64,000 nt of DNA from an uncultured Bacteroidota bacterium (GTDB lineage: Bacteria; Bacteroidota; Bacteroidia; Flavobacteriales; Flavobacteriaceae). The position numbers were made by a program, and so were the translations under genes. The stretch covers positions 1 to 64,000 of the forward strand of contig CAJWHM010000003.1 in NCBI GenBank assembly GCA_913041125.1, in the 5' to 3' direction. This document shows positions 26,256 to 36,891 of this stretch, one piece after another (the stretch's first letter is position 1; each line of letters starts with the position of its first letter). Under the pieces are notes generated by a model, which was given only the letters and a program-made list of their open reading frames with translations, searched no databases and was not told the DNA's origin.

Positions 26256-26975
26256 TTATTTCTTAAAATAAATTTCGTTGAAAGGTATTCTAAAACGATT
26301 ACCATAAACACCATCTTTTTGTCTTATTCCGCAACCAATCACCATGCTAATTTCAGCATCTTTCGGAAGTTTAAGTAGAGATTTCAAACGGACAGAGTCA
26401 AAACCTTCCATAGGGCAAGTGTCATAACCTATTGCAGACATACTTAACATGAATGTTTGAGCAGCAAGAGCACAGCTTTTATGGCCTACAACTCTCAAAT
26501 CACCTGCTTTAACTTCTCTATAAGTAACTTTTTTAATTCCACTCAAATTACTTTTAATACCATTAATAAATCCAGTGATCTTTTTCCTTCCTCTATATAA
26601 TTTAGGAATGATATTTTGATAATAGTCTAATGCGCCTTTGATTTTATTATCATCTTTTCCCTTGTTTGTATTTTTTATAAAATTAACATTTGCTTTTATT
26701 CTTTCAGGCCATAAATCTAAACGTACAACTGGAATAACTAACTCATGAGCTGTTTTAGCAGCAGGTTGGTTATAACATACTTTAGCTACCTTTTTTAAAT
26801 ATTCTCTAGACTTAATATGATAAAATTCCCATAATTGTAAATTACTACTCGTTGGAGCAAGCCTTGCCTGCTCGATACATTTTTTCACCAAATTTGTGTC
26901 AATGGCTTTTTTTGGATCATATTTTCTTACTGATCTTCTAAAATTTATAGCTTCGCTTACAGTTTTTTCTTTCAT
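26256..26975 (-). CDS. Nitroreductase-family protein
   Basis: This 239-residue FMN-dependent oxidoreductase has the N-terminal NFRRSVRKYDP motif (flavin phosphate contact), APTSSNLQLWEF, the 'FMLSMSAIGYDTCPMEGFD' type segment near residue 190, and a C-terminal Gly-rich IGCGIRQKDG. Members reduce nitro compounds, quinones or flavins with NAD(P)H. The substrate is unknown. It lies 2 bases downstream of the aldehyde dehydrogenase gene, so the two are probably one unit handling reactive carbonyl or nitro compounds. Confidence 0.88.
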   Translation of the reverse strand: MKEKTVSEAINFRRSVRKYDPKKAIDTNLVKKCIEQARLAPTSSNLQLWEFYHIKSREYLKKVAKVCYNQPAAKTAHELVIPVVRLDLWPERIKANVNFIKNTNKGKDDNKIKGALDYYQNIIPKLYRGRKKITGFINGIKSNLSGIKKVTYREVKAGDLRVVGHKSCALAAQTFMLSMSAIGYDTCPMEGFDSVRLKSLLKLPKDAEISMVIGCGIRQKDGVYGNRFRIPFNEIYFKK

Positions 26976-26977
26976 AA

Positions 26978-28360
26978 CTAAATGCGTTTCAAAATATTTT
27001 TCAGCAAAGACAAAGACTTTGGATAGGGTGCATATCTTTGAGGAAGATCAAACCAAAAGGACCTCTTAACAATTGATTTTTTATGGCTAAATAGTTCAAA
27101 ACTATGTTTTCCATGATATCCCCCAATTCCACTATTTCCTATTCCGCCAAAAGGTAGTTCGGGATTTGTGAAGTGAACTATTGAATCATTAACTACACCA
27201 CCACCAAAAGGATATTTTTTCATTACCGAATTAATAAATTTTTTGTTTTGACTAAAAACATAAAAAGCTAAAGGATTTTTTAATTCCGACAGGACTTGAT
27301 CAATATCATCGAAGTTTTTATAGCTCAAAACAGGTAATATGGGACCAAAAATTTCTTCTTGTATTAAAGAACTCTCCACAGAAGGACTATCTACTACAGT
27401 TGGTTCAAAATATAAATCCTCAATATTATTTTTTCCTCCATAGATTACGTTTTGATTATTTATATCAGATACTAATTTTTTAAAATGTTTCTTATGAATA
27501 ATACGCCCATAGTCATTTGATTTGCTTGCATCATTCCCAAAAGCGTTTTTTATTTCATTAATAATTGCATGGACTAAATCATCTTTAAATTCTGATTTTA
27601 CTAAAATGTAATCTGGGGCTATACAAGTTTGTCCACAATTAAGAAATTTACCCCAAACAATGCGTTTTGCCGTTTTTTGTAAAGGTGCAGATCCGTCAAC
27701 GATACAAGGACTTTTTCCACCTAGTTCTAAAGTAATTGGTGTTAGGTATTCTGCAGCAGCTTTGGCAACTTTTTTTCCAATGCTGGTGCTACCAGTGAAA
27801 AAAATATAATCCCATTGTATTTTTAATAATTCTTGTGCAACTTTAGCATCACCTTCAACAACACTAATCCATTCTGTTGGGAAAACATTGTTAAGAACTT
27901 TAATTAATACTTTTGAAGTGTATGGTGCTGACTCAGATGGTTTTAGTATAACAGTATTGCCCGCTGCGATTGCACCTATTAAAGGTACCATAGCCAGTTG
28001 AAAAGGATAATTCCAAGGAGAGATCATTAGAACTGTTCCATATGGTTCTGAGAGTAAAAAGTCCTGTGAAGGAAAATTAATAAGACTTCCCGAGACCCTC
28101 CTAGGGGCTGACCAATCTTTCAAATATTTGATAAATATTTCAATTTCTTTTTGAACCATCAAAAATTCACTTGTGTAAGCCTCAAAAATTGGTTTTTTTA
28201 AATCATTATACAATGCTTCGTAAATATTATCTTCCCTCGCTAAAAGCTCTTTTTTTAATTTCTTAAGAAATTGAATTCGAACGTTGACTGACTCATTTTT
28301 ATGACTTTTAAAAAACCTTTCATGCTTCTCTCTAAGGGCTATAATTGAAGATTGATTCAT
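26978..28360 (-). CDS. ALDH3-type aldehyde dehydrogenase
   Basis: This 460-residue enzyme is of the short ALDH3 class, which oxidises fatty or aromatic aldehydes with NAD(P). Motifs are SPWNYPFQLA (about 113), the catalytic Glu in LELGGKSPCIVD (about 214), the catalytic Cys in FLNCGQTCIAPDY (about 245), and EEIFGPILPVL. The protein ends with the class-typical hydrophobic/basic tail. It is co-directional and nearly contiguous with the nitroreductase gene, and divergent from ilvD. Confidence 0.92.
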   Translation of the reverse strand: MNQSSIIALREKHERFFKSHKNESVNVRIQFLKKLKKELLAREDNIYEALYNDLKKPIFEAYTSEFLMVQKEIEIFIKYLKDWSAPRRVSGSLINFPSQDFLLSEPYGTVLMISPWNYPFQLAMVPLIGAIAAGNTVILKPSESAPYTSKVLIKVLNNVFPTEWISVVEGDAKVAQELLKIQWDYIFFTGSTSIGKKVAKAAAEYLTPITLELGGKSPCIVDGSAPLQKTAKRIVWGKFLNCGQTCIAPDYILVKSEFKDDLVHAIINEIKNAFGNDASKSNDYGRIIHKKHFKKLVSDINNQNVIYGGKNNIEDLYFEPTVVDSPSVESSLIQEEIFGPILPVLSYKNFDDIDQVLSELKNPLAFYVFSQNKKFINSVMKKYPFGGGVVNDSIVHFTNPELPFGGIGNSGIGGYHGKHSFELFSHKKSIVKRSFWFDLPQRYAPYPKSLSLLKNILKRI

Positions 28361-28468
28361 AACCTAGTTTTTTGAATTCAAAGATAACAGAAAAAAACAA
28401 CCATACTTTTTGTAGTAGTTGAGTGTATTAAAAAACTAAAATAAACTATCTGTAAATCAGTTAATTAA

Positions 28469-28504
28469 ATGTTAATATTAATATTTGAGTATAACACAGA
28501 ATAA
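28469..28504 (+). CDS. Possible ilv operon leader peptide (weak)
   Basis: An 11-codon ORF lies 57 bases before ilvD and reads Met-Leu-Ile-Leu-Ile-Phe at its start. It could be a branched-chain amino acid leader peptide, and a 10-bp inverted repeat follows it. The codons are TTA and ATA, which are very common in AT-rich DNA, so chance is a real alternative and I see no ribosome site. Confidence 0.2.
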   Translation: MLILIFEYNTE

Positions 28505-28530
28505 TTAGGATGTTAATTTAAATTTTAAAC

Positions 28531-28557
28531 AAAAATTATATTAGTGTTATAATTTTT
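28531..28557 (+). repeat. Perfect AT-only inverted repeat just before ilvD
   Basis: AAAAATTATA and TATAATTTTT flank a 7-base loop and end four bases before the ilvD ATG. It could act as a hairpin over the start site. Being all A and T, the stem would be weak. Confidence 0.5.
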
Positions 28558-28561
28558 ATAG

Positions 28562-30238
28562 ATGAAGCTCAATAAATTTAGCCAAGCTGTAACACAAGAT
28601 CCAACTCAACCTGCTGCTCAAGCAATGCTTCATGCTATAGGACTTACAAATGAAGACTTTAAAAAACCTTTAATAGGTATAGCATCCACGGGTTACGAGG
28701 GTAATCCTTGTAATATGCATTTGAATGATTTGGCACAAGATATTAAATTGGGTATTAATGCTCAATCTCTAGTAGGATTAGTTTTCAATACTATTGGGGT
28801 GAGCGACGGAATTTCAATGGGTACACCTGGAATGCGATTTTCTCTTCCATCAAGAGATGTTATTGCTGATTCAATTGAAACTGTTGTACAAGCCATGTCA
28901 TACGATGGAGTTGTTACTATAGTAGGGTGTGATAAAAATATGCCTGGAGCATTAATGGCATTATTAAGATTAAATAGGCCATCAATTTTAGTTTATGGTG
29001 GAACAATCTCTGCAGGATGTCACAATGATAAGGAGCTTGATGTAGTTTCTGCTTTTGAAGCCTGGGGAGAAAAAGTATCAGGTAAAATTGATGAAAAAGA
29101 GTTTAAAAATATTATCAAAAACGCATGTCCAGGTGCAGGTGCTTGTGGGGGCATGTATACAGCAAACACGATGGCCTCCGCCATAGAGGCGTGTGGCATG
29201 GCTTTACCCTATAACTCATCCAATCCTGCTATAAGTTCAAATAAAAAAAAGGAATGCGAATCATTAGGGGAATATTTAAAACATATATTGGTACATGATT
29301 TAAAACCAAGAGATATTGTAACAAAAAGGTCTCTAGAAAATGCATTAAGATTAATTGCAGTTCTAGGAGGTTCTACAAATGCAGTTCTTCATTTTTTAGC
29401 TATTGCAAAGGCTGCCGAAATAGAGCTTTCAATAGATGATTTTCAAAAAATTAGTGATACAACACCTTTTTTAGCAGATTTAAAACCCAGTGGGAAGTAT
29501 CTTATGAAAGATTTGCATGCAGTTGGTGGTGTACCAGCTGTAATGAAATATATGCTGGAATTAGGAATGCTCCATGGAGACTGTATTACAGTTACAGGAA
29601 AAACTTTAGCAGAAAACCTTTCAAAAGTTCCTGGATTGGAAAAAAATCAAAACATTATTCGTCCGATAGAAAAACCAATCAAATCAACTGGACACATTCG
29701 TATTTTGAAAGGGAATCTTGCAACCATGGGATCTGTTGCAAAAATTACAGGAAAAGAAGGTTTACTTTTTAAAGGACCTGCTCGTGTGTTTAATGGAGAG
29801 TATGAAGCAAACGATGGTATAAAAAGTGGGAAAGTTAAAAAAGGTGATGTTGTTGTGATTCGCTATGAAGGACCAAAAGGTGGACCAGGTATGCCAGAAA
29901 TGTTAAAGCCTACAGCTGCAATTATGGGAGCAGGTCTTGGAAAAAGTGTTGCATTAATAACTGATGGAAGATTTTCAGGTGGTACACACGGATTTGTAGT
30001 GGGACATATTGTTCCTGAGGCTCAAGAAGGAGGAAATATAGCACTTGTAGAGGATGGTGATGAAATAATTATTGACGCAGAACAAAATATAATTACATTA
30101 AAAGTTAGTGATAAGGAACTTATCAATAGAAAGTCTAAGTGGATACAACCTCCATACAAATTTAAAAGCGGGATTCTTTTTAAATATATTAAAAACGTTT
30201 CTAATGCTTCAGAAGGCTGTGTAACAGATTCTAAATAA
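28562..30238 (+). CDS. ilvD: Dihydroxy-acid dehydratase
   Basis: This 558-residue Fe-S dehydratase makes the 2-keto acids for valine and isoleucine. The cluster cysteines are in place: GNPCNMH (near 50), GCDKNMPG (near 123) and [16 protein letters not shown] (near 195). The C-terminal [12 protein letters not shown] and [16 protein letters not shown] blocks are intact. It is the first gene of the ilvD-B-N-C-A operon and lies 28 bases before ilvB. No leu genes are in the window. Confidence 0.97.
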   Translation: MKLNKFSQAVTQDPTQPAAQAMLHAIGLTNEDFKKPLIGIASTGYEGNPCNMHLNDLAQDIKLGINAQSLVGLVFNTIGVSDGISMGTPGMRFSLPSRDVIADSIETVVQAMSYDGVVTIVGCDKNMPGALMALLRLNRPSILVYGGTISAGCHNDKELDVVSAFEAWGEKVSGKIDEKEFKNIIKNACPGAGACGGMYTANTMASAIEACGMALPYNSSNPAISSNKKKECESLGEYLKHILVHDLKPRDIVTKRSLENALRLIAVLGGSTNAVLHFLAIAKAAEIELSIDDFQKISDTTPFLADLKPSGKYLMKDLHAVGGVPAVMKYMLELGMLHGDCITVTGKTLAENLSKVPGLEKNQNIIRPIEKPIKSTGHIRILKGNLATMGSVAKITGKEGLLFKGPARVFNGEYEANDGIKSGKVKKGDVVVIRYEGPKGGPGMPEMLKPTAAIMGAGLGKSVALITDGRFSGGTHGFVVGHIVPEAQEGGNIALVEDGDEIIIDAEQNIITLKVSDKELINRKSKWIQPPYKFKSGILFKYIKNVSNASEGCVTDSK

Positions 30239-30266
30239 ATATGAGAATAAAAAATAAGATCAATTA

Positions 30267-31964
30267 ATGCCAAAAAAAATTGCTATTACAGGAGCAGAAG
30301 CTGTTATTCGATCGTTACTTGCTGAAGATGCCAATTTAGTTTTTGGTTATCCAGGTGGTGCTATTATGCCTATCTATGATGAACTTTTTAAATTTCAAGA
30401 TAAACTTCATCATGTATTAACAAGACATGAACAAGGAGCAACACATGCAGCTCAAGGATATGCTCGAACCTCAGGCAAGGTTGGTGTTGCTATGGCAACC
30501 TCTGGTCCAGGAGCAACAAATTTAGTAACAGGTATTGCTGATGCACAAATCGATTCTACACCAATGGTTTGCATAACAGGCCAAGTTGCATCTCATTTGT
30601 TAGGATCTGACGCTTTTCAAGAAACAGATATAATTGGAATTTCAACACCAGTTACAAAATGGAATTATCAGATTACCAAAGCATGTGAAATACCAGAAAT
30701 TATGGCTAAGGCCTTCTATATTGCCCGTACAGGCAGGCCAGGTCCTGTTTTGATCGATATTACAAAAGATGCACAGTTTGAAACTTTTGACTACTCATAC
30801 CAAAAATGTTCTGGTATTAGAAGTTATACGCCAATTACAACACTTTCAAATAAAGAAGTTGAAAAAGCGGTTGAGTTGATCAATAAATCTGAAAAACCAC
30901 TTGTGGTCTGGGGACAAGGAGTCATACTAGGTAATGCTGAAGAAGAATTAAAAATTTTTTTAGAAAAATCTGGTATACCCGCTGCCTGGACCATATTGGG
31001 CCTTTCAGCTATATCTACAGATCATCCTTTAAACAGAGGTATGGTTGGTATGCATGGAAATTATGCTCCAAATATCTTAACTAATGAGTGTGACTTACTC
31101 ATAGCTATAGGTATGAGATTTGATGATAGGGTAACAGGTGATCTAAAAACTTATGCTAAACAAGCCAAAATCATACACTTAGAACTTGATCCTGCTGAAG
31201 TAAACAAAAATGTTCATGTAGATTTAGCTTTGATCTCCGATTGTAAGATTTCTTTAAAGGAATTAATTAATAACATAGAAACAAAAACATATCCAGATTG
31301 GATTAAACGTTTCGATGAATTAGATAAAATTGAATATGATAAAGTTATACACTCCGACTTATTTCCTAGTAAAGATGGATTGACAATGGGAGAAAGTATA
31401 AAAATAATTAATAAACATTCAAATAACGATGCAATAATCGTTACAGATGTAGGACAACATCAAATGGTAGCATGCCGATATGCAAAGTTTATTAGATCAA
31501 AAAGTAATGTTACTTCTGGCGGTTTAGGAACTATGGGATTCGCCCTGCCTGCAGCCATAGGTGCAAAAATGGGTGCAATAGAAAGAGAAGTTGTTGCGGT
31601 TATAGGTGATGGTGGATATCAAATGACAATTCAAGAATTAGGGACTATTTTTCAACAACAAATTGCAGTGAAAATCGTTGTGCTAAATAATGATTTTCTA
31701 GGTATGGTTAGACAATGGCAGCAGTTATTTTTCGATAAAAGATATGCCTCAACTGAAATGGTAAATCCAGACTTTGTAACTATAGCTAAAGGGTATAGAA
31801 TAAGAGCAAAAAGAGTAGAAAAGAGAAAAGATTTAGATAAAGCAGTTAAAGAAATGATAGATTCTAAAGAACCATTTTTTCTAGAAATATGTGTTGAAAA
31901 AGAGGATAATGTTTTTCCTATGATACCCTCGGGGGCAAGTGTTTCGGATATTAGATTAGAATAA
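30267..31964 (+). CDS. ilvB: Acetolactate synthase large subunit
   Basis: This 565-residue thiamine diphosphate enzyme makes acetolactate or acetohydroxybutyrate. The catalytic Glu lies in LTRHEQGATHAAQGYART (about residue 52). The ThDP motif begins GDGGYQM near 450 and ends NNDFLGMVRQWQ near 480. The FAD-binding middle domain is present. It is followed 1 base later by the regulatory subunit gene, as expected. Confidence 0.97.
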   Translation: MPKKIAITGAEAVIRSLLAEDANLVFGYPGGAIMPIYDELFKFQDKLHHVLTRHEQGATHAAQGYARTSGKVGVAMATSGPGATNLVTGIADAQIDSTPMVCITGQVASHLLGSDAFQETDIIGISTPVTKWNYQITKACEIPEIMAKAFYIARTGRPGPVLIDITKDAQFETFDYSYQKCSGIRSYTPITTLSNKEVEKAVELINKSEKPLVVWGQGVILGNAEEELKIFLEKSGIPAAWTILGLSAISTDHPLNRGMVGMHGNYAPNILTNECDLLIAIGMRFDDRVTGDLKTYAKQAKIIHLELDPAEVNKNVHVDLALISDCKISLKELINNIETKTYPDWIKRFDELDKIEYDKVIHSDLFPSKDGLTMGESIKIINKHSNNDAIIVTDVGQHQMVACRYAKFIRSKSNVTSGGLGTMGFALPAAIGAKMGAIEREVVAVIGDGGYQMTIQELGTIFQQQIAVKIVVLNNDFLGMVRQWQQLFFDKRYASTEMVNPDFVTIAKGYRIRAKRVEKRKDLDKAVKEMIDSKEPFFLEICVEKEDNVFPMIPSGASVSDIRLE

Positions 31965-31965
31965 C

Positions 31966-32496
31966 ATGAAAAATATAACTTATACTATATCAGTTTATGC
32001 GGAAAATAATATTGGTTTACTTAACAGGATTTCTGCAATTTTTTTAAAGAGACATATTAATCTAGAAAGTTTTTCAACGTCTGCCTCAGAAATTTCAGAT
32101 GTCTTTCGCTTTGTTATCGTAGTGAATACAGACTCGGAGAGAGTAAGAAAAATTGTTCAACAAATTGAAAAACAAGTAGATGTAATTAAAGCTTTTTATC
32201 ATACTGATGAGGAAACTATTTTTCAAGAAAACGCTTTATATAAGGTTAAGTCAAGTTCATTATTTGAAGAAAGACACATTCAAAACATCATTAAATCAAG
32301 TCATGCAACCATTGTTACTGTTTCACCTGAATTTTTTGTTATTGAATTAACTGGTTTTAGAGAAGAGACAGAAAAATTAAGAAAAGATTTAGAGCCATAT
32401 GGACTTCTACAATTTGTTCGTTCTGGAAGGATCTCGGTAACAAAAGCTAAAATGGGAATATCAGAAATATTAAATACTTTTAAAAAAAATAATTAA
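31966..32496 (+). CDS. ilvN: Acetolactate synthase small (regulatory) subunit
   Basis: This 176-residue protein has an N-terminal ACT domain ([24 protein letters not shown], residues 10-35) that binds valine in relatives, and a C-terminal domain (about 85-165) that activates the large subunit. It should give feedback control of IlvB. Length is standard. It starts 1 base after ilvB and ends 8 bases before ilvC. Confidence 0.95.
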   Translation: MKNITYTISVYAENNIGLLNRISAIFLKRHINLESFSTSASEISDVFRFVIVVNTDSERVRKIVQQIEKQVDVIKAFYHTDEETIFQENALYKVKSSSLFEERHIQNIIKSSHATIVTVSPEFFVIELTGFREETEKLRKDLEPYGLLQFVRSGRISVTKAKMGISEILNTFKKNN

Positions 32497-32504
32497 TACA
32501 AATC

Positions 32505-33977
32505 ATGTCAAATTACTTTAATCAATTATCGCTCAGAGATCAACTTCATCAATTAGGTCAATGTAGATTTATGGAAGCTTCAGAATTTGAAAATGGAATT
32601 AAAACACTAAAAGGGAAAAATATTGTTATAGTTGGCTGTGGCGCCCAAGGTCTTAATCAGGGATTAAATATGCGTGATTCAGGACTAACAATTTCATATG
32701 CACTACGATACTCTGCAATTGAAAATAAAAGACCTTCATATTTAAATGCCACAAAAAATGAGTTTAAAGTGGGAAAATTTGAAGAATTAATCCCAACTGC
32801 AGATGTTGTTATAAACTTAACGCCTGATAAAAACCATTCGTCTGTTGTAAAAGAGGTTATGCCTTTAATGAAAAAAGGTGCTACACTATCATATTCCCAT
32901 GGATTTAATATAGTTGAAGAAGGTATGAAAATTCGTGAAGATTTAACTGTTATAATGGTTGCTCCTAAATGCCCTGGGACAGAAGTTCGTGAAGAATATA
33001 AAAGAGGTTTTGGTGTTCCGACTTTGATAGCTGTTCACCCAGAAAATGATCCTGATGGACATGGACTTGAGCAAGCAAAAGCTTATGCATATGCTACAGG
33101 TGGGCATCGAGCTGGTGTACTTGAGTCTTCATTTGTTGCAGAAGTTAAATCTGATTTAATGGGTGAGCAAACCATTCTTTGTGGCGTTTTACAAACAGGG
33201 TCAATCCTATGTTTTGATAAGATGGTTGAAGAAGGTATAGATCCAGGATATGCTGCAAAATTAATTCAATATGGTTGGGAGACTATTACTGAAGCATTAA
33301 AGCATGGTGGAATAACCAACATGATGGATCGACTATCAAATCCAGCTAAAATAAAAGCGTTTGAACTTTCGGAAAAATTAAAGACAATTTTAACACCTCT
33401 TTTTCAAAAACATATGGATGATATTATGTCAGGACATTTTTCCAAAACAATGATGGAAGATTGGGCGAATGATGATAAAGATCTTTTTTCTTGGAGAGCA
33501 GCAACAGGTGAAACTGCTTTTGAAAAAACTAAAATTACAGATCAGAATATTACAGAACAAGAGTTTTTTGACAAAGGTATATTAATGGTTGCTTTTGTTC
33601 GTGCTGGTGTTGAATTAGCATTTGACACAATGGTAGATGCAGGAATTAAAGAGGAATCAGCATATTACGAATCTTTGCATGAAACACCTCTTATTGCTAA
33701 CACTATAGCAAGAAAAAAACTTTTCGAAATGAATCGTATTATTTCTGATACAGCAGAATACGGTTGTTATTTATTTGATCACGCAGCTAAACCTTTACTT
33801 GCTAGTTTTATGAAGAATATAAAAAGTGATGTTATTGGTAGTGGAATCAATTCCATTGATACTGGTGTTGATAATAAAAAACTAATTGATATTAATGAAA
33901 TCATAAGATATCACCCAGTTGAAATGATTGGTTATGAACTTCGTTCATCAATGATTGCAATGAAGAAAATTTTGTAA
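32505..33977 (+). CDS. ilvC: Ketol-acid reductoisomerase, class II (long form)
   Basis: This enzyme isomerises and reduces acetohydroxy acids. At 490 residues it is the long class II form with a duplicated knotted domain, like E. coli IlvC, rather than the ~330-residue class I form. Its N-terminal region ([13 protein letters not shown]) is of the class II type, and the NADPH loop [11 protein letters not shown] lies near 44-54. Its stop overlaps the ilvA start by one base (TAATG). Confidence 0.97.
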   Translation: MSNYFNQLSLRDQLHQLGQCRFMEASEFENGIKTLKGKNIVIVGCGAQGLNQGLNMRDSGLTISYALRYSAIENKRPSYLNATKNEFKVGKFEELIPTADVVINLTPDKNHSSVVKEVMPLMKKGATLSYSHGFNIVEEGMKIREDLTVIMVAPKCPGTEVREEYKRGFGVPTLIAVHPENDPDGHGLEQAKAYAYATGGHRAGVLESSFVAEVKSDLMGEQTILCGVLQTGSILCFDKMVEEGIDPGYAAKLIQYGWETITEALKHGGITNMMDRLSNPAKIKAFELSEKLKTILTPLFQKHMDDIMSGHFSKTMMEDWANDDKDLFSWRAATGETAFEKTKITDQNITEQEFFDKGILMVAFVRAGVELAFDTMVDAGIKEESAYYESLHETPLIANTIARKKLFEMNRIISDTAEYGCYLFDHAAKPLLASFMKNIKSDVIGSGINSIDTGVDNKKLIDINEIIRYHPVEMIGYELRSSMIAMKKIL

Positions 33978-35227
33978 TGAAGCCTTTTCCATCTACAAAT
34001 GGAGTTAACAGTGCCATTAAAAGATTAAAGGGTCTTACAAGATTAACTCCTTTAGAATACAGCAAGCGCTTATCAGATTTAATAAATTCATCAGTTTATT
34101 TAAAACGTGAAGACGTCCAACAAATTAGATCTTTTAAGATTAGAGGTGCTTACAATAAAATTGCATCTTTAGGAAAAGATCAGATTAAAAATGGAATCGT
34201 TTGTGCCAGCGCTGGAAATCATGCTCAAGGATTTGCTTTTTCTTGTCAAAAATTAAAGATTAAGGGGGAGATTTATATGCCAGCTACAACTCCTCAACAA
34301 AAGATTTCACAGGTAAGAATGTTTGGAGGTGATTTTATTGAAATAATTCTTGATGGTGATACCTACGATGCGTGTCAAGAAGTAGCATTATTATCTGCAA
34401 AATCTTCAGGTAAACCATTTATACACCCTTTTGATGATGCAGAGGTGATTGAAGGACAGGCTACCATTGCAATTGAGATGCTAAACCAGTTTTCAAAAGA
34501 ATTTGATTATATTCTTGTCCCTATCGGTGGTGGTGGCCTAATATCTGGTATAATTACAGTTTTTAAAGAATTATCTCCTAAGACAAAAATTATTGGTGTA
34601 GAACCTGAAGGTGCACCATCAATGAAAAACTCAATACAATATGGAAAGAGAATATCATTAAAAGAAATGGATGGTTTTGTAGATGGCGCAGCTGTTCGTC
34701 AAGTTGGAAAAATACCTTTCGAAATTTCAAAATCCTGTTTAGATGATATTATTCTTGTTCCAGAGGGTAAAATATGTAAAACTATACTAGAACTTTATAA
34801 CAAAGATGGAATAATCGCTGAGCCAGCAGGTGCCTTAGCAGTCGCTTCTCTAGATATAATTACTGAAAAACTAAAAGGTAAAAATACTGGTGTTTTAATC
34901 TGTGGTGGGAATAATGATATTTTTCGTATGCCAGAAATCAAGGAACGTGCCCTTTTATATGATGGGCTGAAACATTATTTTTTAGTAAATTTTCCTAATC
35001 GTTCAGGTGCACTAAAACAATTTGTAACTCAAATACTTGGTCCAAATGATGATATAACTCATTTTGAATTTTCTAAAAAAAGTTTCAGAACAATAGCTCC
35101 AGCAGTAATAGGAATAGAGTTAAAGAACATTGAGGATTTTTCACTTTTGGTAGAACGGTTGAAAAAGCATAACTTCCGCTTCGATTATTTGAACAAAAAA
35201 CAAGATTTGTTTCAATTTTTAATCTAA
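33977..35227 (+). CDS. ilvA: Threonine ammonia-lyase (biosynthetic)
   Basis: This 416-residue PLP enzyme makes 2-oxobutanoate from threonine for isoleucine. The PLP lysine is in [11 protein letters not shown] (about 53), the phosphate loop is [11 protein letters not shown] (about 180), and a [10 protein letters not shown] block lies near 77. The C-terminal ~80 residues form a single ACT-like regulatory domain ([12 protein letters not shown]...), the shorter type also seen in Bacillus. It is translationally coupled to ilvC. No terminator is visible before gapN. Confidence 0.95.
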   Translation: MKPFPSTNGVNSAIKRLKGLTRLTPLEYSKRLSDLINSSVYLKREDVQQIRSFKIRGAYNKIASLGKDQIKNGIVCASAGNHAQGFAFSCQKLKIKGEIYMPATTPQQKISQVRMFGGDFIEIILDGDTYDACQEVALLSAKSSGKPFIHPFDDAEVIEGQATIAIEMLNQFSKEFDYILVPIGGGGLISGIITVFKELSPKTKIIGVEPEGAPSMKNSIQYGKRISLKEMDGFVDGAAVRQVGKIPFEISKSCLDDIILVPEGKICKTILELYNKDGIIAEPAGALAVASLDIITEKLKGKNTGVLICGGNNDIFRMPEIKERALLYDGLKHYFLVNFPNRSGALKQFVTQILGPNDDITHFEFSKKSFRTIAPAVIGIELKNIEDFSLLVERLKKHNFRFDYLNKKQDLFQFLI

Positions 35228-35252
35228 AATTGCAAAAAAAGAAAAAGAAAAA

Positions 35253-36833
35253 ATGAATAATTATAATGCTCAAATTCCCAAGGAATATGAAATTGAGCCA
35301 TTGACTTGTGATGAATACCTTGTAAATGGCCAAATAAAAAAATGGAAAGGCGCAACATCAGAAGTCTATTCTGTTATTCAAACAAATGGATCACCAACTC
35401 TTTTAGGTACTATTCCAGATATGGAAACCGAAGCAGCACTTGAAGCTCTTGATGCTGCAAAAGATGCTTTTCATAGAGGTCAGGGTGTTTGGCCAACAAT
35501 GAAAGTTGGTGAAAGATTGAAATGTATGGAGAATTTTGTCAATAAGATGAAACTTCATAGGGAAGAAATTGTAAAACTTTTAATGTGGGAAATTTGTAAG
35601 AATAAATCTGATTCTTATAAAGAATTTGACAGAACTGTTGATTATATTAATGACACTATAGAAGCATACAAAAATATTGATAGAAAGGGTGCTAAATTTG
35701 ATGTCCAAGGTGGAGTATACGCACACATTCGAAGAGGTCCTTTAGGAGTTGTTCTTTGCTTAGGGCCATATAATTATCCACTTAATGAAACTTTTTGTTT
35801 ATTGATACCTGCAATTATAATGGGTAATACTGCAATTTTTAAGCCTGCTAAACATGGAGTTCTACTGATAGCACCATTATTGAAAGCCTTCCAAGAAAGT
35901 TTCCCTCCTGGAGTTGTAAACATCTTATTTGGTAGAGGTAGAAAAATTGCATCTCCTATAATGAAAACAGGATATATAGACGTTCTTGCATTAATAGGGC
36001 ACAGTTCTTCAGCAGTTTCTTTACAAGACCAGCATCCAAATAAAAATCGTTTACGACTAGTCCTAGGACTTGAGGCTAAGAATCCAGGTATTATTCTTCC
36101 TGACGCTGACTTAGATCATACAATTAAGGAATGCATTTCAGGTACACTTTCTTACAATGGACAAAGGTGTACTGCTTTAAAAGTTTTATATGTTCATGAA
36201 TCTATAGTTGATGAGTTTAATAGCCGTTTTTCAAAAGCAGTAGATTCTCTAAAACTTGGTATGCCCTGGGATGATTCTTTTTTGACACCTCTTCCTGAAC
36301 CTTCAAAACCTGCTTACATTCAAAATTTGATTAAGGATGCTAAATCAAAAGGAGCTAAAATAATTAATAAAAAAGGGGGTGAGTTATCAGAAAATTACTC
36401 TTTTCCTGCAGTTATCTATCCTGTTTCGGAGGAAATGGATTTATATCATGAGGAACAATTTGGACCAGTAATTCCAATTATATCTTATCGTGAAATAGAT
36501 GAACCGCTGGATGCAATGGCAGCATCAGAGTATGGCCAACAAGTTAGTTTATTTGGAAGAGATGTATCTAAGTTAGCTCCTTTGGTTGATACTTTGGCTA
36601 ATTTAGTTTGTAGAGTTAATTTAAATTCTGCATGTCAAAGGGGCCCAGATGTATACCCATTTACAGGACGAAAGAATTCTGCTGTAAGTACACTAAGTGT
36701 TTATGATGCTCTTCGTTCTTTTTCAATTCGTACTTTTTTAGCTTCAAAGGATACATCATACAATAAAGAAATATTAGAAGAATTACTCAATTCTGAAAAA
36801 TCTAATTTTGTTTCAACAGAATATTTACTATAG
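35253..36833 (+). CDS. gapN: NADP-dependent non-phosphorylating glyceraldehyde-3-phosphate dehydrogenase (GapN-type)
   Basis: This 526-residue aldehyde dehydrogenase superfamily member resembles the GapN group, which oxidises glyceraldehyde 3-phosphate straight to 3-phosphoglycerate and makes NADPH. Motifs: [11 protein letters not shown] (about 168), the catalytic Glu in [16 protein letters not shown] (about 275), the catalytic Cys in [10 protein letters not shown] (about 307), and [10 protein letters not shown]. It lies 25 bases after ilvA in the same direction and may be co-transcribed, supplying NADPH for IlvC. The exact substrate is inferred. Confidence 0.85.
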   Translation: MNNYNAQIPKEYEIEPLTCDEYLVNGQIKKWKGATSEVYSVIQTNGSPTLLGTIPDMETEAALEALDAAKDAFHRGQGVWPTMKVGERLKCMENFVNKMKLHREEIVKLLMWEICKNKSDSYKEFDRTVDYINDTIEAYKNIDRKGAKFDVQGGVYAHIRRGPLGVVLCLGPYNYPLNETFCLLIPAIIMGNTAIFKPAKHGVLLIAPLLKAFQESFPPGVVNILFGRGRKIASPIMKTGYIDVLALIGHSSSAVSLQDQHPNKNRLRLVLGLEAKNPGIILPDADLDHTIKECISGTLSYNGQRCTALKVLYVHESIVDEFNSRFSKAVDSLKLGMPWDDSFLTPLPEPSKPAYIQNLIKDAKSKGAKIINKKGGELSENYSFPAVIYPVSEEMDLYHEEQFGPVIPIISYREIDEPLDAMAASEYGQQVSLFGRDVSKLAPLVDTLANLVCRVNLNSACQRGPDVYPFTGRKNSAVSTLSVYDALRSFSIRTFLASKDTSYNKEILEELLNSEKSNFVSTEYLL

Positions 36834-36891
36834 ACTTTTAATTGAACCAAATTTTCTTTGGAGAGGTTGAGATTTAGTTCCCTTATATAGA

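Noticed and set aside
28400..28430. CAAC...GTTG partial hairpin between the aldehyde dehydrogenase and ilvD genes
   Set aside because: Only four outer and three inner pairs form, with an internal loop; this is within chance for the region.
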